A stretch of DNA of 64,000 nucleotides. It comes from Agapanthus africanus (Eukaryota > Streptophyta > Magnoliopsida > Asparagales > Amaryllidaceae). The stretch spans positions 203,489,632 to 203,553,631 of the forward strand of contig JASDDO010000006.1 in NCBI GenBank assembly GCA_030015575.1. Reading direction: 5' to 3'. Shown here piece after piece: positions 36,031-50,263 of the stretch. Under the pieces are notes generated by a model that ran no database searches, had not been told where the DNA came from, and worked only from the letters and a program-made list of their open reading frames with translations. How positions within the stretch are numbered: the stretch's first letter is position 1; the number at the start of each line of letters is the position of its first letter. The position numbers and the translations under genes were made by a program.

Positions 36031-37770
36031 TGTTGATAAAGCCCATAGGGTGTTTGCCTGACTACTGGCATTGTGATGGCAGTCATACTTGTGGGAGCTG
36101 GTTAGTCAATAGGAACATCCTTAGATGTCCCTGGTCGCAGGAGTATCGAGACTGGGCATCGATACTCTGGAGTAGACTAGTGTATACATATCTAGACCCT
36201 AACGAGGGGCGATGGATTGGTCCCACATCCATTGGTGATGTACACCTAAGATTGTATACAGATGCTCACTGGGTGTGAGTACACCGGACAGGACTCGCCG
36301 AGAACTGACTGGATGGTATTTATACCTAACGTCAGATAGCAACTCTCAAGTGACATGTGTGCAGATATTCCGTTGACTTAAGGTCATCATTTGTCTCGTG
36401 TGAGTTCCCACTTTGCTTTGATTACTACCCTACCACGGTTCAAAGGAGTCGTGCAAACAGGTTTTAGTTGGGCACAGTCCAGAGCCACGTGGAGGCAGTG
36501 AGTGACTGTTAGGGATTCGTCTCTCCCGGTATAGGGAGTTGATATCGCACGGTGATCGGTTGGTCATTACCATAAGTCCCTGGCCAGGGCTGATTGAGAA
36601 TTACTGATAGACAGATCAGTAGATTCTCGGATGGTAATTGAGCCATGCCGACACGACTTGTATGGTTATTAGGGGTCTGACGTTTACCACCTCCCTAGAA
36701 CATTCATGCGATACTCTTAGACGAACAGACCGGACTGCGCGGATATTGTCACGGACAGGCTCAGTAGGAGTTCGGATGGGTTTCCTCATCGGCCTTACTA
36801 TCGACATCTACCTGGGGACCGTTACGTACAGCTGGTGCCGCTTGCGGTCTGTGGTTAAACCCACTGCCAGCGTAGTAGTCGAATCTTTAGAGTCCCACAC
36901 AGAGATTTCCCAACTCCAGGCGAAATGATATAGAGGTCGTACGGTTTTACGACAAGGGTTCGGACGAATACGTGTTTAAACGCACGTACGACATTCGGGC
37001 AGTTTTTACTAGACGACTTTGGTTTAAGCCAGATTCTAGTATCAGGTTAATGGATTTATACAGTCTAAAGGTTTTCGTGTTTTCACGGATAGGAGGGGCG
37101 TTCTCGTAATTTCCGGGAAGCTTCTAGAAGCATGGTGACTTGAGGGTTTAGGTGGCATTGTCATTAAATGATATTGTGACTCATAATGTGTGATTCATTA
37201 TGTCATTAATGCATTATTAAATACTTAATGACTCACATAGTGAATCACTCATAATGCATTAATGTAGCATGATGAATAATCTCATTTATTCATTTATTCA
37301 TTATGCTTCATATATCAAGTGAGAAACAATTTCATTTTCATTATTCTAGTTCACCTTCTCTCTCCTCAAGCCCACTCTCTCTTCTAACTCTAATCCTACC
37401 ACTCATGAGTTGAGATCAAGGATTAGAATAGACTAAACACTCCATAACCTAACTCTATATGATCTAAGTTCCTTTGATTAGCAACTAGAGAAACTTAGTT
37501 ACCTCAAGTTTAGAGGTGAAGCTTGGATTAGGGTTCTCGGGTGGATCATCTATCACTTAGAGGAGGCCGAGGAGGACGTAGAGAACGAAAAGAAGAAGGA
37601 CACGATTCACTAGGTATAATCTCTTTACAAAGTAGCTAAGAACTTCTATGGTTGTTGTTAATTATCGTTTAGCAAAGATCTTCGGTTAGTCGATGTATGC
37701 TTAAAGAACATGATCGTTTTTCATATTTTCGCCTCCCCGCAACTCGTGGTGTGTTGCACATCGACTTACA
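35851..37770 (+). repeat. E2 3' LTR
   Basis: 1920 bp, partner of 27904-29796. The extra length is mainly a TA microsatellite at about 35989-36027. Ends CTTACA before the right GTCTC duplication. Confidence 0.95.
35989..36027. repeat. (TA)n microsatellite expansion in E2 3' LTR
   Basis: About 19 TA units, against about 5 at the matching place in the 5' LTR. Confidence 0.9.
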
Positions 37771-37967
37771 GTCTCAACCAACGATCCCACCTTCTGACGC
37801 AAATCCTGAATACTAGCCTCTATCCTAGCAATACGTCCTGAAGAAGATGGATCAATGGGCTCCTGTAGAATAGGCGTACCGCCCTGGTCATTCCTCATCT
37901 CAAATGAGCATGCCCTAACCTCGGCTCTAGTGACAGCTCTCTGTGCCCTCCCAGTCTTTGGTGGCAT
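37771..37967 (-). pseudogene. G2 Ty3/gypsy gag, N-terminal part
   Basis: The ATG at 37967 gives MPPKTGRAQRAVTRAEVRA, the MPP start common in plant gypsy gag, then a coiled segment IARIEASIQDLRQKVGSLVE. The frame is cut by E2 at the GTCTC site and continues at 27903. Codons read beyond 37770 belong to the E2 LTR, not to gag. Confidence 0.85.
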
Positions 37968-38204
37968 AGTGGATGGAATAAAAAAACAGGATTCGATAAG
38001 AACAAAGAAATCGAATCATAAGGATATATAGAATCAAGGAAGGAATTACAAGCAAATATAACCTAAGGTCACTTAGGCGGAGTACCGTATCGTAAGTATA
38101 CCGCGGAACATACACACGCTACGTCACTTTGCTTAATCTACCTACTCAATCATACCAAGGTCATCCTACACTCCGAAAGGTAAAACCTAGTGTTCTGATA
38201 CCAA
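37968..38204 (-). other. G2 leader and primer binding site
   Basis: Short leader between gag and the primer site TTGGTATCAGAAC (minus strand; 38192-38204), which lies three bases from the LTR edge. Confidence 0.8.
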
Positions 38205-38207
38205 CTT

Positions 38208-41200
38208 TATCACGACCCAATTTGGGAACGCGACCAACACTTAAATCACGCGACGTCAAAAGGCGTAACACAATTCAAGTAAGCCGAAAACCCAGAAATC
38301 TAAACCAAGAAAAAAAGTAAAGTGATAAAACAATAGTTAAAAACATTTAAAAATCTCAAGTTATAAAATCTCAAACTTTAATTTATTTTCTTAAAAATTT
38401 TGGCAGCATCTCCTTGTAAAAACGAACCCCAAACGGGTACAAATATAGAATATATAAAAGGTATCCCCAAACGGGAGCAACTCATGCCTAAAGGCAGAAC
38501 ATAACCACAACAGGTATATATACGACACCGTAGCGAAAAAATAAGCAAATAAGAAGTGAAAACAGCATAATAAGAGATAAAACAACATCGCAGCATAAAT
38601 AAAAGCCGGCTCACACGAGCACTACAACCATAAGCACAAATAATACGATATCGATCCTCACAATCTCGTCTCTAAGTCAAATATATGTAAGTGGTAGATG
38701 GAGAGTACTAGATACAAAATAAGTTATATGATGGAATCATACGGATACTCGCAAAACCCACCCACACTAAAATCACTATCAACAGTAGCGGTATACGCAG
38801 AAGTAGGTGCAATATAGAGTCCTTCCACGACTATACTAAGGGTCAAGCCTGCAAAACACTATGGCATAATGGGGGTGAGTTGCCAACTCGTGAATGGTAA
38901 ATAATATCATACAGATAATCGCAAGCATGCACAAAAAAGCGATAATCCAAAATATGCAATCTGATAGCATAAGTATAACAATACGGATATGCAACAATCA
39001 TGATCAAGGTACACCATCAGGGTACAACAACTACATGAAACAGTGCATGTCATAATAAATCCTGAGTGTGGGATAAAATATAATCCTCATCCATGAATCA
39101 TCATCATAAAAATCCGGTGTCCATCAACGACACCCCAATATCTCAGGCATCGTCACTCTGATAGACCCTCATATCCTTCACATCATTGAACCTGAGTGTC
39201 CAACATCGACACTCGAAACATCATGAAACCCGTGTCCAGCATCGACACGTAAATCCTCATATCTCAGGCGCCGCATATTCCGATCGGCCCTCATATCTAT
39301 CTCATCTCATAACTCTGAAACGGTATCCTCTAGATATCCGTCGAGTTTCCATACAATCACCGGTAGGTAGTGCTCCCCCTGCCAGGCTCATCGTCTACTC
39401 CACGATCTTCTTGTCCCGGGGTACCTCACCGGGTCCACCATGTACCTACAAACGGTTCATCCAACTCCTCGAATCGGGTCTCGAAAACAAGCTCAGAACC
39501 GAAAAAACTCATGGTGGACGCCTTGAAATCACATCACTAGGAACCGTGTTTTTAAAACAATTTATAATTTCCTTTAAAATATATCCACGGTTCTCAAATC
39601 CAGAAATCGTATGAAAACAGTATCTCAATGCATATATCCATGAAGTACGATGTATGCAATATAGAAAAGTAATGTGAGCACACTTTTTAAATATATCAAG
39701 TTTCAAAAGGTATCTTGCAGTTTCCCAAATCCACGAAATCGAAATAAAACACCATTTGAGAGTATATATGTGACTATAGCAATGTATATATATATGCATG
39801 TATGTATGTACGTATGATGCAATTCATAATGCAAACTAGTACAAGAATAACTGTCTAACTGTCAATAACGAATGCGGTACAATATATTTATCCATGGAAA
39901 ATTCTATAGGGTGCGTGTCATGGAAATTTCTATAGTGAGTGTGTCATGGAAATTTCTATAGTGAGCATGTCATGGCAATTACCAACGGTGTCTGTGGGTG
40001 GTATATAATTCAGTGCTCGTGCAATATGAACCGTTAGTAATGGTGCAGTGTCCTATTAATACTATGTCAATATTAAACAGGTAATAGGATATGCAAAATG
40101 GTGCTCACGCACAATCAATATATATACATCTAAGCATATGGTTATATCACTGAATCTAGCCCTCGGCGCTTAACGCCATATAAGCGATTCCCCCGTAGAT
40201 GTTAAATCTACTCACCGGACGATCTCGAGCTAGGTGAATCCGATCACCTCTTTTCCCTTCCTAGCAGCATCCAAAGTTCCCGCAATCGATCCTAATATAA
40301 CACAAAATCATAACAAGTGAAATTAGCAAACTTTCCGATAACACACAGAAACAACGCCAAACCAATGAATCAACTCTCATAAGCTACCAAGTGTTAGATT
40401 AGCGGGCAAACGTGTGTAGCTACACCCTAAACCAAACCTATGGTTGCAAGCTACACGAAACACTTAACGGAAGTCGGAAAATCTGTATCGCACGATATCG
40501 AAACGCTAAAATTAGCTAAACGGTTCCAGATTTTGTCTACAGATAATATAGGAAAAACAAAGCGTACCAAATACCGTATATAATCTACAGAAAGCTACCC
40601 ACCAAAATCCAGCACCAAATTCATCTGTATAGCCGGTGCCGCCGGGAAAAATGGATTTTTCGCCGGGCCAAAGGTGAGGGGTGGGGTCCGGGTTTTAGGT
40701 GTGTACTCAAGGCTCTATCATCAATCTACTGTACTATTAGATTTAATTAGAGATCAACTTAACAATAGCATATCAACAGAGACACAAAACTTAATAAAAA
40801 TACGATATTTAGCACAAAACTATAACTTTAAGGTATTTAACTGAAACTAAATAACACACAAACTTCTTTAGAGCCTAACAAAGAGTTAAAGATCACTACC
40901 TCACCAAATCTTGGGAAAAACCCTAGCTTTCCAAGCTCCAAATCACCACAAGAGGGTTAAACATGATTTGTGAATGGTTTAGTGAGGTTTGATGAGGGTT
41001 TAGGCTATAGGTTTGTGGGAAAAAATCTATCAAGTGAAGAACTTGGTGAAGGAGAAGAACAAGTAAATGAGAGAGTATGAGGTGAAGAAATGAGAGAGTG
41101 AGATGAAGAAATGAGCCATGCCCTCTCTCTCTTCATTAAATGCCTCCCATGCTATGTCCCATGCCATCATCATTCCTTCAATAATTCAACTCTTTTCTTT

Positions 41201-41457
41201 CCTTTTTTTTTTAAAACAAAACCCTTTAATAATTAAAATAGATATGAATATATAGCATGGCATTAAAATGGTTAAGTGTGCCATGACTAGTAAAGCATGG
41301 TTAACATCTCCTTAACCCAAGATTAACATGCACATGTGTGTGCAAGTATAAAAATAATTAAATAAAATATTAATTAATAATAATAAAATATGTGAAAACA
41401 ATTTTTGGTTAAATTTTTATTAAAAACCCGCATTAAAACGCGTAATTAATTCTAATC
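38208..41457 (-). repeat. G2 5' LTR, truncated at its outer end
   Basis: The LTR end GTCGTGATA (minus strand) matches GTCGTGACA of G1. Homology to G1 runs through most of the segment, but G1's 70-bp array is absent. The outer ~200 bp are missing because B1 inserted: G1 around 13540-13570 has the matching ATTAAAATCGCTAATCGGG-type sequence. Open frames here have no recognisable product. Confidence 0.8.
39893..39975. repeat. 26-bp tandem repeat in G2 LTR
   Basis: CATGGAAATTTCTATAGTGA-type units start at 39893, 39919, 39945 and 39971. Confidence 0.85.
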
Positions 41458-43652
41458 TGTAGGGTTACTTAGGTCGGCAGCAAGGTTTCGGAAGGCATCG
41501 TCCATGTCGTTTTCAAATTTTTGTCGTTCTAAAGAATCCTAACCCTAGAATCTTAACTAGAGATTTAAACAATAAAACATGCAAACAACTTTTCAAACAA
41601 GTGAATGAGGAATAAAACCTTTGTAGACCGGTCCTTCACTTCTTAAGCTCCTTGTAGTTGTCCCTTCGCTCCAAGTAGTGAACACCCGAACTCTAGTAAG
41701 CGTTCACATAAAGAAATGAACAAGCTTGCTCGATGTCTTCGAGGCCGAAGATGATCTACATCGAGAAGTCTCAAGCTCATGCTACCTCTTCACTAATGGT
41801 AGATTAGTGAAGCAAACACCCTATTCTAAATGGCTAATATAGTAGAGGATGATGAAGTAGGAAATAGGCTCACTTTAGATTTATTTTCTCACAATATTTT
41901 CTCACCATTTCCAAAAGCTAGAAAGCTTTACATGAGGAAGAAGAAGATGAAGTGAAGATGAGAGAATGAACTCATGTGGTGAGAATAGCAACCATGGGTG
42001 AGTTAGTGTCATACACTAACTTATGTAGAGAATAAACCATGGCTAAGCAATAATGGTTAGGTTAATAAATATCTACAAGTAAAACAAAATTAGTGGACTT
42101 GGTCAATGGTTCCACAAGCTTCTACCATGTGACTAATTACCATTAATTTTGATTAACTTTAAATAAATAAAACCATATCATTACTATAAGCATGGTGTGA
42201 GTCTCATACACCCATGAAACATGTGGCATTTAGCATGACACAAAATAATGTACATTAATATATATTACATATATACTAAGTGTACACAAGTGAGAAAAAG
42301 AAATGTTTAAGTGAGCAAATATTAGGTAATGTAAGTTAATATATCAAATATATAATTGAACATTAAATTATCAAATCAACACTTGATTTAATAATCCGGC
42401 TATATCACAGACAACCGACTAATATCATATGAATCAACTTATCGAATCAACATTTAATCCGATAACCCGGCTATATCTCATATAACCGTCTGATATCTCA
42501 TATCGCGAGAATAGAATGCGGTATCACATACTCGCATTAATCTCGGTCCCGCACATATCACATATGTGCTCCTACTCCGTTTCGCATGAACCAGGAAACC
42601 TCTGTGTTGGACTCTAAAGACTCGTCAATACACCGGCAGTAGGTGATGATCATATCAAACACTCACAGGCCGCAAGCGGTCTGCTAAACGTAACAGCCAC
42701 TCAGGTATTGAGCGATCAGAAGATCAATAAGCAAGCCTGCTCATACTCCTGCGAATCCAATCAGTAACACTACCGTACAGTCCGGTCTCTTCGTCAGATA
42801 TGTCGCATATCGTAGCCTGGGGGTGGTCAAATGTCAGACCCCAATAGCCTGATAAGTCATAACGATGTGAGGTCCATAACGGTTCGAGAAACTACTGATA
42901 ACACTTACCAGTAAATCTCAGCAAGCCTGGCCACGGATTTCCTGTTATGGCCAATCGAGTATAGCGCAACATCAACTCCCAATACCGGGAGAAACGAATC
43001 CCCTCCTATCGCTCATTGCCTCCATGTGACTCTGGACTGTACCCAAAAACCACCTTTTTGCACGATCTCATGACCGTGGTATGGTGGAAATCAAAGCACA
43101 GTGGAAATCACACAAGACTCTATGACGATCTCGGGTCGACAGACTAACATGCACCAGTGTAACCAGAGAACTGCTATCTGACGATAGGTATAATACCATC
43201 TAGGAGTTCTCGGCGAGTCCGTTCAGTGTACCCAGTCTCCACTGAGCACCTGTATACCATCTTTGATGTCAAACACCAATATATGTGGGATCATCTATCG
43301 CCCATCATATGGGTTAAGATGCGTATACGCTAGTCTACTCTGGAATATCGATGCCCTGTCTCGATACACCCTTGACTAGGAACAATTATAGGGTGTACTT
43401 GTGGACTACCCTTGGCCCCATTAGTATGATCTCCATCATAGTCCTGGCAGTCAAGTACACATCATAAGGGCTTTATCAACATGTGAGAGCAAGACAGCAT
43501 CACGTATACAAGTCAACCTGTTAAGACAAAGAGCAACCAGATAGCATACTATCATATCGAGCAAGAAAGTCCTCCTTATATATGTCCAAGCATCCACTAC
43601 AATATACATCCCATGTACAGTAATGGCCTCTAGGGCATACATATAACTAACA
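41458..43652 (-). repeat. B1 3' LTR
   Basis: 2195 bp, complete: starts TGTAGGG and ends ACTAACA on the plus strand, with a purine tract to the right. Inserted in the G2 LTR; the flank is TAATC (41453-41457), whose partner must lie right of the window. Confidence 0.9.
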
Positions 43653-44183
43653 ATCTCCTACTTGTACTAAGGCCATCTGTTGTAGTATCCACTACCCAAC
43701 AATTTAGCAGTGGTTGTAGTATCCCATACTCAACCATCCCAAAATCTCTAAAATAGTATTTGGGGAAGCAGGCCTTGGTGAGTGGATCCGCCGTGTTAAC
43801 CTCAAAATCTAATCTCCTTATCTCGATCCCTTGGAGATCAACCATCTCCTTGATCAGGTAATACTTGCCTAAGAATATTTCTGGATCGCTGATGGGACCG
43901 GTGTTCCTAGGCCAAAGCCACAACTCCATTGTTGTCACAATAACAATTATTGGACATTCAATGGTAGGAACCTTGTACATCTCATGAACAAGAAATGTCC
44001 AGACAGCCACTTTGGTAGTATCGTTGGTAGCAATGTATCCAGCCTTTATCGTCTAGTATTCCTCGGTATCTAGCTTGGAACTTTTCCAATATACCGTCCC
44101 TCCACTGAGGGTAAAGACAATGTATGTGACTGACTTTCAGTCAACCTTATCACTCTGGAAGCTCGAACCAAGAACATTCATTT
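43653..44183 (-). pseudogene. B1 polypurine tract and RNase H fragment
   Basis: Purine tract at 43653-43667. The frame 43630-44010 retains the RNase H end: MELWLWPRNTG, YLIKEMVDLQGIEIRR and NTADPLTKA match E2 LALAKEP, HLIREIVDRREIEVRR and NTADPFTKA in position. Interrupted at 44183 by E3; continues at 54187. Confidence 0.8.
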
Positions 44184-46330
44184 TGTAAGTGAACGGCGGC
44201 GCCCCGGCCGTCATTCTGAGGCCAAAATGCGGAAACGATACTTTTACGAAAACTTGTAAACCGGCACCACCGCGCACTAAAATCCCGGATCGGGCCATTA
44301 ACACAGTCCTAGATAACTAGAGAAGGGGTAGAGAGATATACCGAGCAATCCGTGTCCTTCGGTCTTCTCGTCGTCGTCCCGATCTCCCCGCGGAATCTCC
44401 GGTCTTCATCTCCTCGTCAGAAGGGCACCACATCGCCGGGTTCTTTTACGGGCTCCCACCTCTAGACCGAGGAAACTCGAGCACGAAGTTGGCGAGCCTA
44501 CGTGCCCAAGAAATGCTGTAGAATAGTGTGGAACTCAATATCTCATAGGGGTTGAGGAAGTTGCCATATTGGTGGAGGAAATGAACTATCAACCTTTTTG
44601 GATGAACTTGGGAATTTTGCAAGCATCAAGAGAACAAAGAATCACCCTCCAAAAATTGTGCCCCCCCCCCCCACACAAATTGTGGTCGCCCCCCCTCAAG
44701 AATGAATGAGAATTGGAGTGAGAGAAAAGTCAAGGGGGGAGGAAGCTATCATGCAAGAGAGAGAAAAAAGATGATAATGAAATATCGTGATCACAACAAA
44801 CCCTCACTCCAAATCAACCCTATCATCAACAACCATGATTACTCCAAAAGTCAAGCAATCATGGACTAAAGAAGTCAAATGAAGGTACAATCATCATGAG
44901 GCAACAATTTACAAAGACCACCCTCCACAATGCTAATTTGCACAATTGCAAATAAGCCCTCCTCCACCAATTTTCAGCCAAGGAAAGATACAAAAGGAAA
45001 ATGGCCGAAACGGAATGCAAACTGGCAACTTCAGAAAAACGATCCCGTAATAAATTACAGGAAAACCCCGCTACTGTATATACATACCTGCATTTGCATT
45101 GCGACCAAATACAAATGCAATGAGACAAAATCTACACTGTACAATACTGGGATCCGGCTTAAACCAAACCCCGCTAGTATTATCCGTCCGATCATGATCC
45201 GTGAAATACCGCACGTACATGATCGAACCCTGCCATATCTCCATACGGCCTCTACAGCGTTTCGCCGGAAACTTGAGAAAACGGTCTGTGGGGGACTCTA
45301 AAGACTCGTCAATACTTTGGTTGTGGATTTAACCACTAGCACGTCAGAGGTATTAGCCATACGTAACGGGCTACCAGGTATTGACCAAAAGGGACATCGA
45401 TGAGCGAACTCATCCTGACACCCTACTGAGCCTGTCGGTGACAATATCCGTACAGTCCGGTCCGTTCGTCTATGAGCATCGCATGGCGGGCCTAGGGGGT
45501 TGGTAAAAGTCAGACCCCCAAAAGCGGTACAAGTCGTGTCGGAGTGTAGCCCAGAACACCCTGAGATACTACTGGAATGCCTACCAGTAAATCTCCTGCC
45601 TTGGCCAAGGACTTCGTGTAAGGGCTCTCCTAGACACAGCGCGACCTCACCCCCAATACCGGGAGAGACGAACCCCTGCAGATCCGCTCACTGCCTCCAT
45701 ATGGCTCGGGACTGTACCCAACTAAAACCTGTTTGCACGTCTCCTTTGAGCGTGGTAGGGTAGTAATCAAAGTACAGTGGGAACTCACACGAGACAAATG
45801 ACGATCTCAGGTCGATGAACTAACCTGTATACATGTCACCAGGGAACTGCTATCTGACGTCAGGTATAAGACCAACTAGCATGTTCCCGGCGAGTCCTGT
45901 CCGGTGTACTCATAACCCAAAGAGCACCTGTATACATATTAGGTGAACCAACTGACACCAATGGCTTGTGAGACCGGCCACCGCCCCTCATCGGGGTCTC
46001 AACTGTATACACTAGTCTACTCTGGAGTATCGATGCCTTGTCTCGAAACTCCCACGACTAGGGACCTTTTAAGGATGTGCTTATAGACCCCAGCTCCCAC
46101 GTATATGATCGCCCTCATACTGCTGGCAGTCAAGCAAGAATCCTAGGGGCTCTATCAACGTATAATAGTGACCTGTAAGGTCACCTAAAGCAGTACACGA
46201 TGATAAAGATAAACCGGATAGAATACTATCATCTTGAGTAAGACTGTCCTACTGGGACAGGTCCTACCTCAATCATTGCAATCACGTGCCTGTGATCCAA
46301 TAATTGACTCTGAGGGCACTATCTCCAACA
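44184..46330 (-). repeat. E3 3' LTR
   Basis: 2147 bp; a poly-C run near 44664-44673 accounts for part of the length difference from the 5' copy. Purine tract at 46331-46345 (minus strand GTGCAAGTGGGAGAT). Confidence 0.95.
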
Positions 46331-46345
46331 ATCTCCCACTTGCAC

Positions 46346-48897
46346 TCAAGGCTAATTATTGCGATGTCGCATACTCACAGCCCGTGTGATACCGAACACC
46401 CAACTCCTCTACTAATCAGTCTCACAAAACAAGTTTGCGAAACTAATGTGTTCGAGGAATAGCCAGCGAGTTGATCCGCCTTGATGTTTCTTTCTATGTC
46501 TCTCTTTATCTCAAGTTCGCGGAGAAAGCCATCTCCCGAAATGTGCAATACATGTCTTAGAATGTGTCTGGATATCTGATGGGACCTAGTTCATAAATGA
46601 ACTCCAAATCCAAACTTCTTAGACTATATCGTCAACTGAACTTAATCAGTATCCTGCGCCATGCCTCCCTCAGTATCCGCCTGGACCACCTGTCCATAGT
46701 ACTGCCCCTCGTCAGAGGGAAAACTATAACTCTGACAGTCACTATGTCGTCCAGGTCACCTTGGAAGCCCGGAATGATAACCGTCTCCTGAATGAGGCTG
46801 ATGTTATCATATCCCTAGAACATCCACTTATGTTCTAAAACTGCTTCCTAATGTTTCTCAAGTCAACTTATTGCATCTACTGCAAAAACAACATCTGGTG
46901 TGGTACTTGACATCTCATGATTGACTCAATTGCCTAAGCAAGTGATCTGCCAATCATGCACATCCCTCTCCCCTTTAGTCTGTAAGACACCTTTAGAGAG
47001 GGTGACTCCATCACCTGCAGGTATACTACCGTGCCAGGAGTCGTCCATTCTAAAACACCTTCAGAATGCTGTCTAAGTACCCTGATTGGGAAACTACCCA
47101 AATCTAGATCTAAAACCATAGATCCAGTAACCAGAATGTCTTGATATTATATCCAAGTCCCATGTGGAGAAACCACTGTGTGACAACCAAAGTATAACCG
47201 ACCGTTGTATAGGAATTTCACTTCCTACTCTGTGTCTGTCATCTAAATGCCAGGACATCACACCCTACTACCTTCTTAACAGATCCATCCCCTATTCTGA
47301 TGAAGTCGAACTTATGACTGTCACATCAGAAATAGATGATCCATCTCCACTATTTCTGCTTTAGTCTATAAATAGACATAAGCCACTTGTCCACCAATGC
47401 TTCCGCTGCTCCCACTGACTATGACAACCCTCTGGCAGAGTCATATAGACGTACACTTCTAAAGCTTGTTTAGAACGAAGCTATACTCATCCTCCTGCCG
47501 GGTCTCACAGTCTGGAACAACGGCAATGGCAAGTCTGGGCAAACAAGAACCTCCCTGTCACCGTCCTTGAGGCTACCGGAGTACCTCTCGGGTGCCTGAG
47601 GTTACCCACCGTATTTGCGGAGTGGCCAATGGAATGTCAAACCAGATTGAATCTTTAGGTTCTTATCAAATTTTCAGTAATCATTTGCGGTTCTGGAATT
47701 ACTTCCAGTTCTACCATACTCCCACTACTGTTTTCTGGAAAAAAATTTCCATTTTTATTAAAACTGTGGCGAGTCTAGAACAATATCACTATTGATCTTT
47801 CAGATGGTAGAAAGTCAACCCTCGTCATAGCCTGGGTCAACCCACAAACAGCCATTACAGAAACGTGCCTTGAGTTATCCAGAGTCTGGTTTTAAGCATA
47901 AGCCGGACAACTCCCCGTACCTTAACATCGTTAAGATATGAACTGTTTTATATCCAATATAGAACCAGAGGCACTGATTTAATTGAACCAGATTCAAATC
48001 ATGCAGCTATCTCCAGTGCATGTCAACTAAATGGAGAGAGGCCGATCAGCATTACTCAACTTAGGAGTGCTTCCAATTATGAGTAATCTGAAAGAGAAGC
48101 AAATTCTCTGAATTATTACTATCAACTGAATACCCTACACAAGTATCTACATCTTCGATCACCTTGAAGAATCCCGATACTTGCAACACCTGGTTCTCTA
48201 CTTTATTCATATACCTACAACTTCTCAAAACTCAGACCTTGTGTTTCTACGAAATACTTATCTAAGAACTAGAGAAGTCATAAGTAAACCGAATATAGTA
48301 CGAGGACCAACCCCTCTGTCCTAATGGACACTAGACAACATACAATACTCTGTATAAGTCCCTTGAGTCTGATAACTCAATCCATGTGTGTCGTAGGTTG
48401 AAAACTGTACCTATGGTTAAGAAGAATTACATCGTTGTTTAATGCTCCTTACCTAACGATCCACTGATATAGGTAAATGTCATGGGCATAATTTCAAAAA
48501 GGTATATATCACTCTATAAAAATAGACGTACAGATGTATCAATTTGAAATTGGTACATAACAACGGATATTCAAAACCAAATATTTGCCGTCCGGCAAAC
48601 AACCCATGAGATTTCCTCAAATATCACTAATTACAACGAATTCCGATATGATGAGGACAATCACCTAATTCCCAATAACTTACTCCCACTCATCATCTGT
48701 AAAACCATACAGATGTGAGAATCATACCTGGTAAATACATACCCTGGAGCAAGATCTGATTGGGAAATCAGTTTTCTTTTAACAGTACACAGCGAAACTG
48801 AAACATGTAAATGTTTCGAAGGGGTATCCGGGTATTCCTAGTAATGGCTCTTCCATTATCCAGATTCACAACTGTAACCGTATATTTCTATGACATC
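46346..48897 (-). pseudogene. E3 pol relic
   Basis: Same decayed pol as in E1: the RNase H remnant is at about 46590-46790 and the integrase end at about 47880-47960. No long frame, no catalytic box. Confidence 0.7.
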
Positions 48898-49746
48898 TCT
48901 CCACATCCCTTCATATGTCTTTAGTCATTACCTTCTGCACACCCCTTTAGGCCAAATGGTTTTCTTCCTTCCCTACCGTTCGGCACCAGCCTATGGTTTG
49001 GAAGAAGACTATCCAATAAGCATAATGGGCGTACTGTCCTAATCCTAGGAGCACTCGCAACGCGAGAGAAGGTGAAGATAAAAAACACCTGAATAAACCT
49101 TATTCCTATTTCTCCTGAACCAGAATCCATCCCCGAACTGGAACAAGTTCCTTTCGAGTTCGTATATAATCATATGATGGAGTATCCAATAAACTGTGGA
49201 TCTTCGTAGTGATACGGAGTGTCCTGGAGAAATACAAAGGTAAAGTGGGAGTGGTAATGAAATACTTGGTTTGGTCGTGAATAGCAGTCGTAGTTTACTT
49301 TGCCCTCTTACTAATCCCTTGATATGTCTTTACTTAATACCTTCTGTACACCATCGTTATGCTAATTGGTTTTCTTCATTCCCCACTGTTCGGCACCAGC
49401 CTAAGGTTTGGAAGAAGACTATCCAATTTGCATAATAGGTTTACTATCTCCTAAGCCAAGGAGTACTCACAACCTGAGAGAAGGTAAAAGGAAAAGACAA
49501 CTGAATAGTTCTATTCGTTTTCTCCAGAACCGGAAACCATCCTTGAATAAATTCCTTCGAGTTCGTATATAACCATACGATGGTTTTGTCCAATGGAAGT
49601 GGACGTTCGTAGTAATACGGGGTGTCCTGGAGAAAAGGGTAAAAGTAGGAGTGGCAATGAGGTTTGCAACTCTGACAATCCAAAAGCCAGTGTTTAAGAA
49701 GGTTTGGTCAACTTGGTCACTGAGTCATAGTCAAGGGTCGAGTCAT
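48898..49746 (-). pseudogene. E3 gag-region relic with ~410-bp duplication
   Basis: Units begin near 48898 and 49308. A gag-like ATG on the minus strand at 49746 is followed by a stop nine codons later. The layout is the same as in E1. Confidence 0.55.
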
Positions 49747-50053
49747 GGTCGCTGCCAAAGAGAGAGAGAAAAGAAACACTCAGCGTGCACTCTAACCTAG
49801 ATCAGAATGGTTACCAATTTATCTAATCTGGAAACCTCCCACTGTAACCTCAAATTCTCCTCCAAACCTGAAAGAAGAATTAGTCGGGGTCACCCGAGGA
49901 GTAAACCAACTCATCAGTGGGAATCGGGATCCAACTATCATCGCATGATAACGTGACGGAATCCGCTCACATTATCACACTCCAGAAGGTATGCGCATAT
50001 CTGGCAAGTTTCAGTTTCTTTAGAAACTCCCGATGTGATTTTTGCCCCATGCT

Positions 50054-50263
50054 CTTATGACCTTGACTAAGGCCAACAAATCATAAGTCACATGTCAAGT
50101 TCTACCCGTCACTGTCCAAGTTAATTTGAACCCACCCGTACAAGCCCTTGACTAGGGCCAACAAAGCTATACGACTGTCCCAAACCAACGCATCTATTTA
50201 TGCAGCAGAAAGGTAACAAGTAGCTACCATACACTATGCCTTGACTAAGGCCAACAAACATAG
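50054..50263 (-). other. Triple stem-loop module in E3 leader
   Basis: Stem-loops at 50234-50263 (CTATG/CATAG), about 50137-50173 (sense CGTATAGC/GCTTGTACG, internal bulge) and 50054-50087 (CTTATGA/TCATAAG, perfect 7 bp). The loop is close to TTTGTTGGCCTTAGTCAAGG. Confidence 0.68.

Larger units (their letters stand above)
27904..37770 (+). mobile_element. E2: best-preserved Ty1/copia element (Angela/BARE-1 lineage)
   Basis: 9867 bp with a 1893-bp 5' LTR and a 1920-bp 3' LTR, primer site TGGTATCAGAGCC, gag-pol in the copia order (gag, protease, integrase, RT, RNase H) and purine tract. The exact 5-bp target duplication is GTCTC (27899-27903 and 37771-37775). The LTR start TGTTGGATATATGCCCTAGAGGCC-type and the RT/RNase H sequence place it near wheat/barley Angela and BARE-1; that placement is from knowledge of the family, not a search. 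It lies in the gag of gypsy G2. Two frameshifts and two stops make it non-autonomous as it stands. Confidence 0.97.

Noticed and set aside
45500-45763. 87-codon frame repeated at 53356-53619
   Set aside because: Same LTR position in both E3 LTRs; LTR duplication, no coding evidence.
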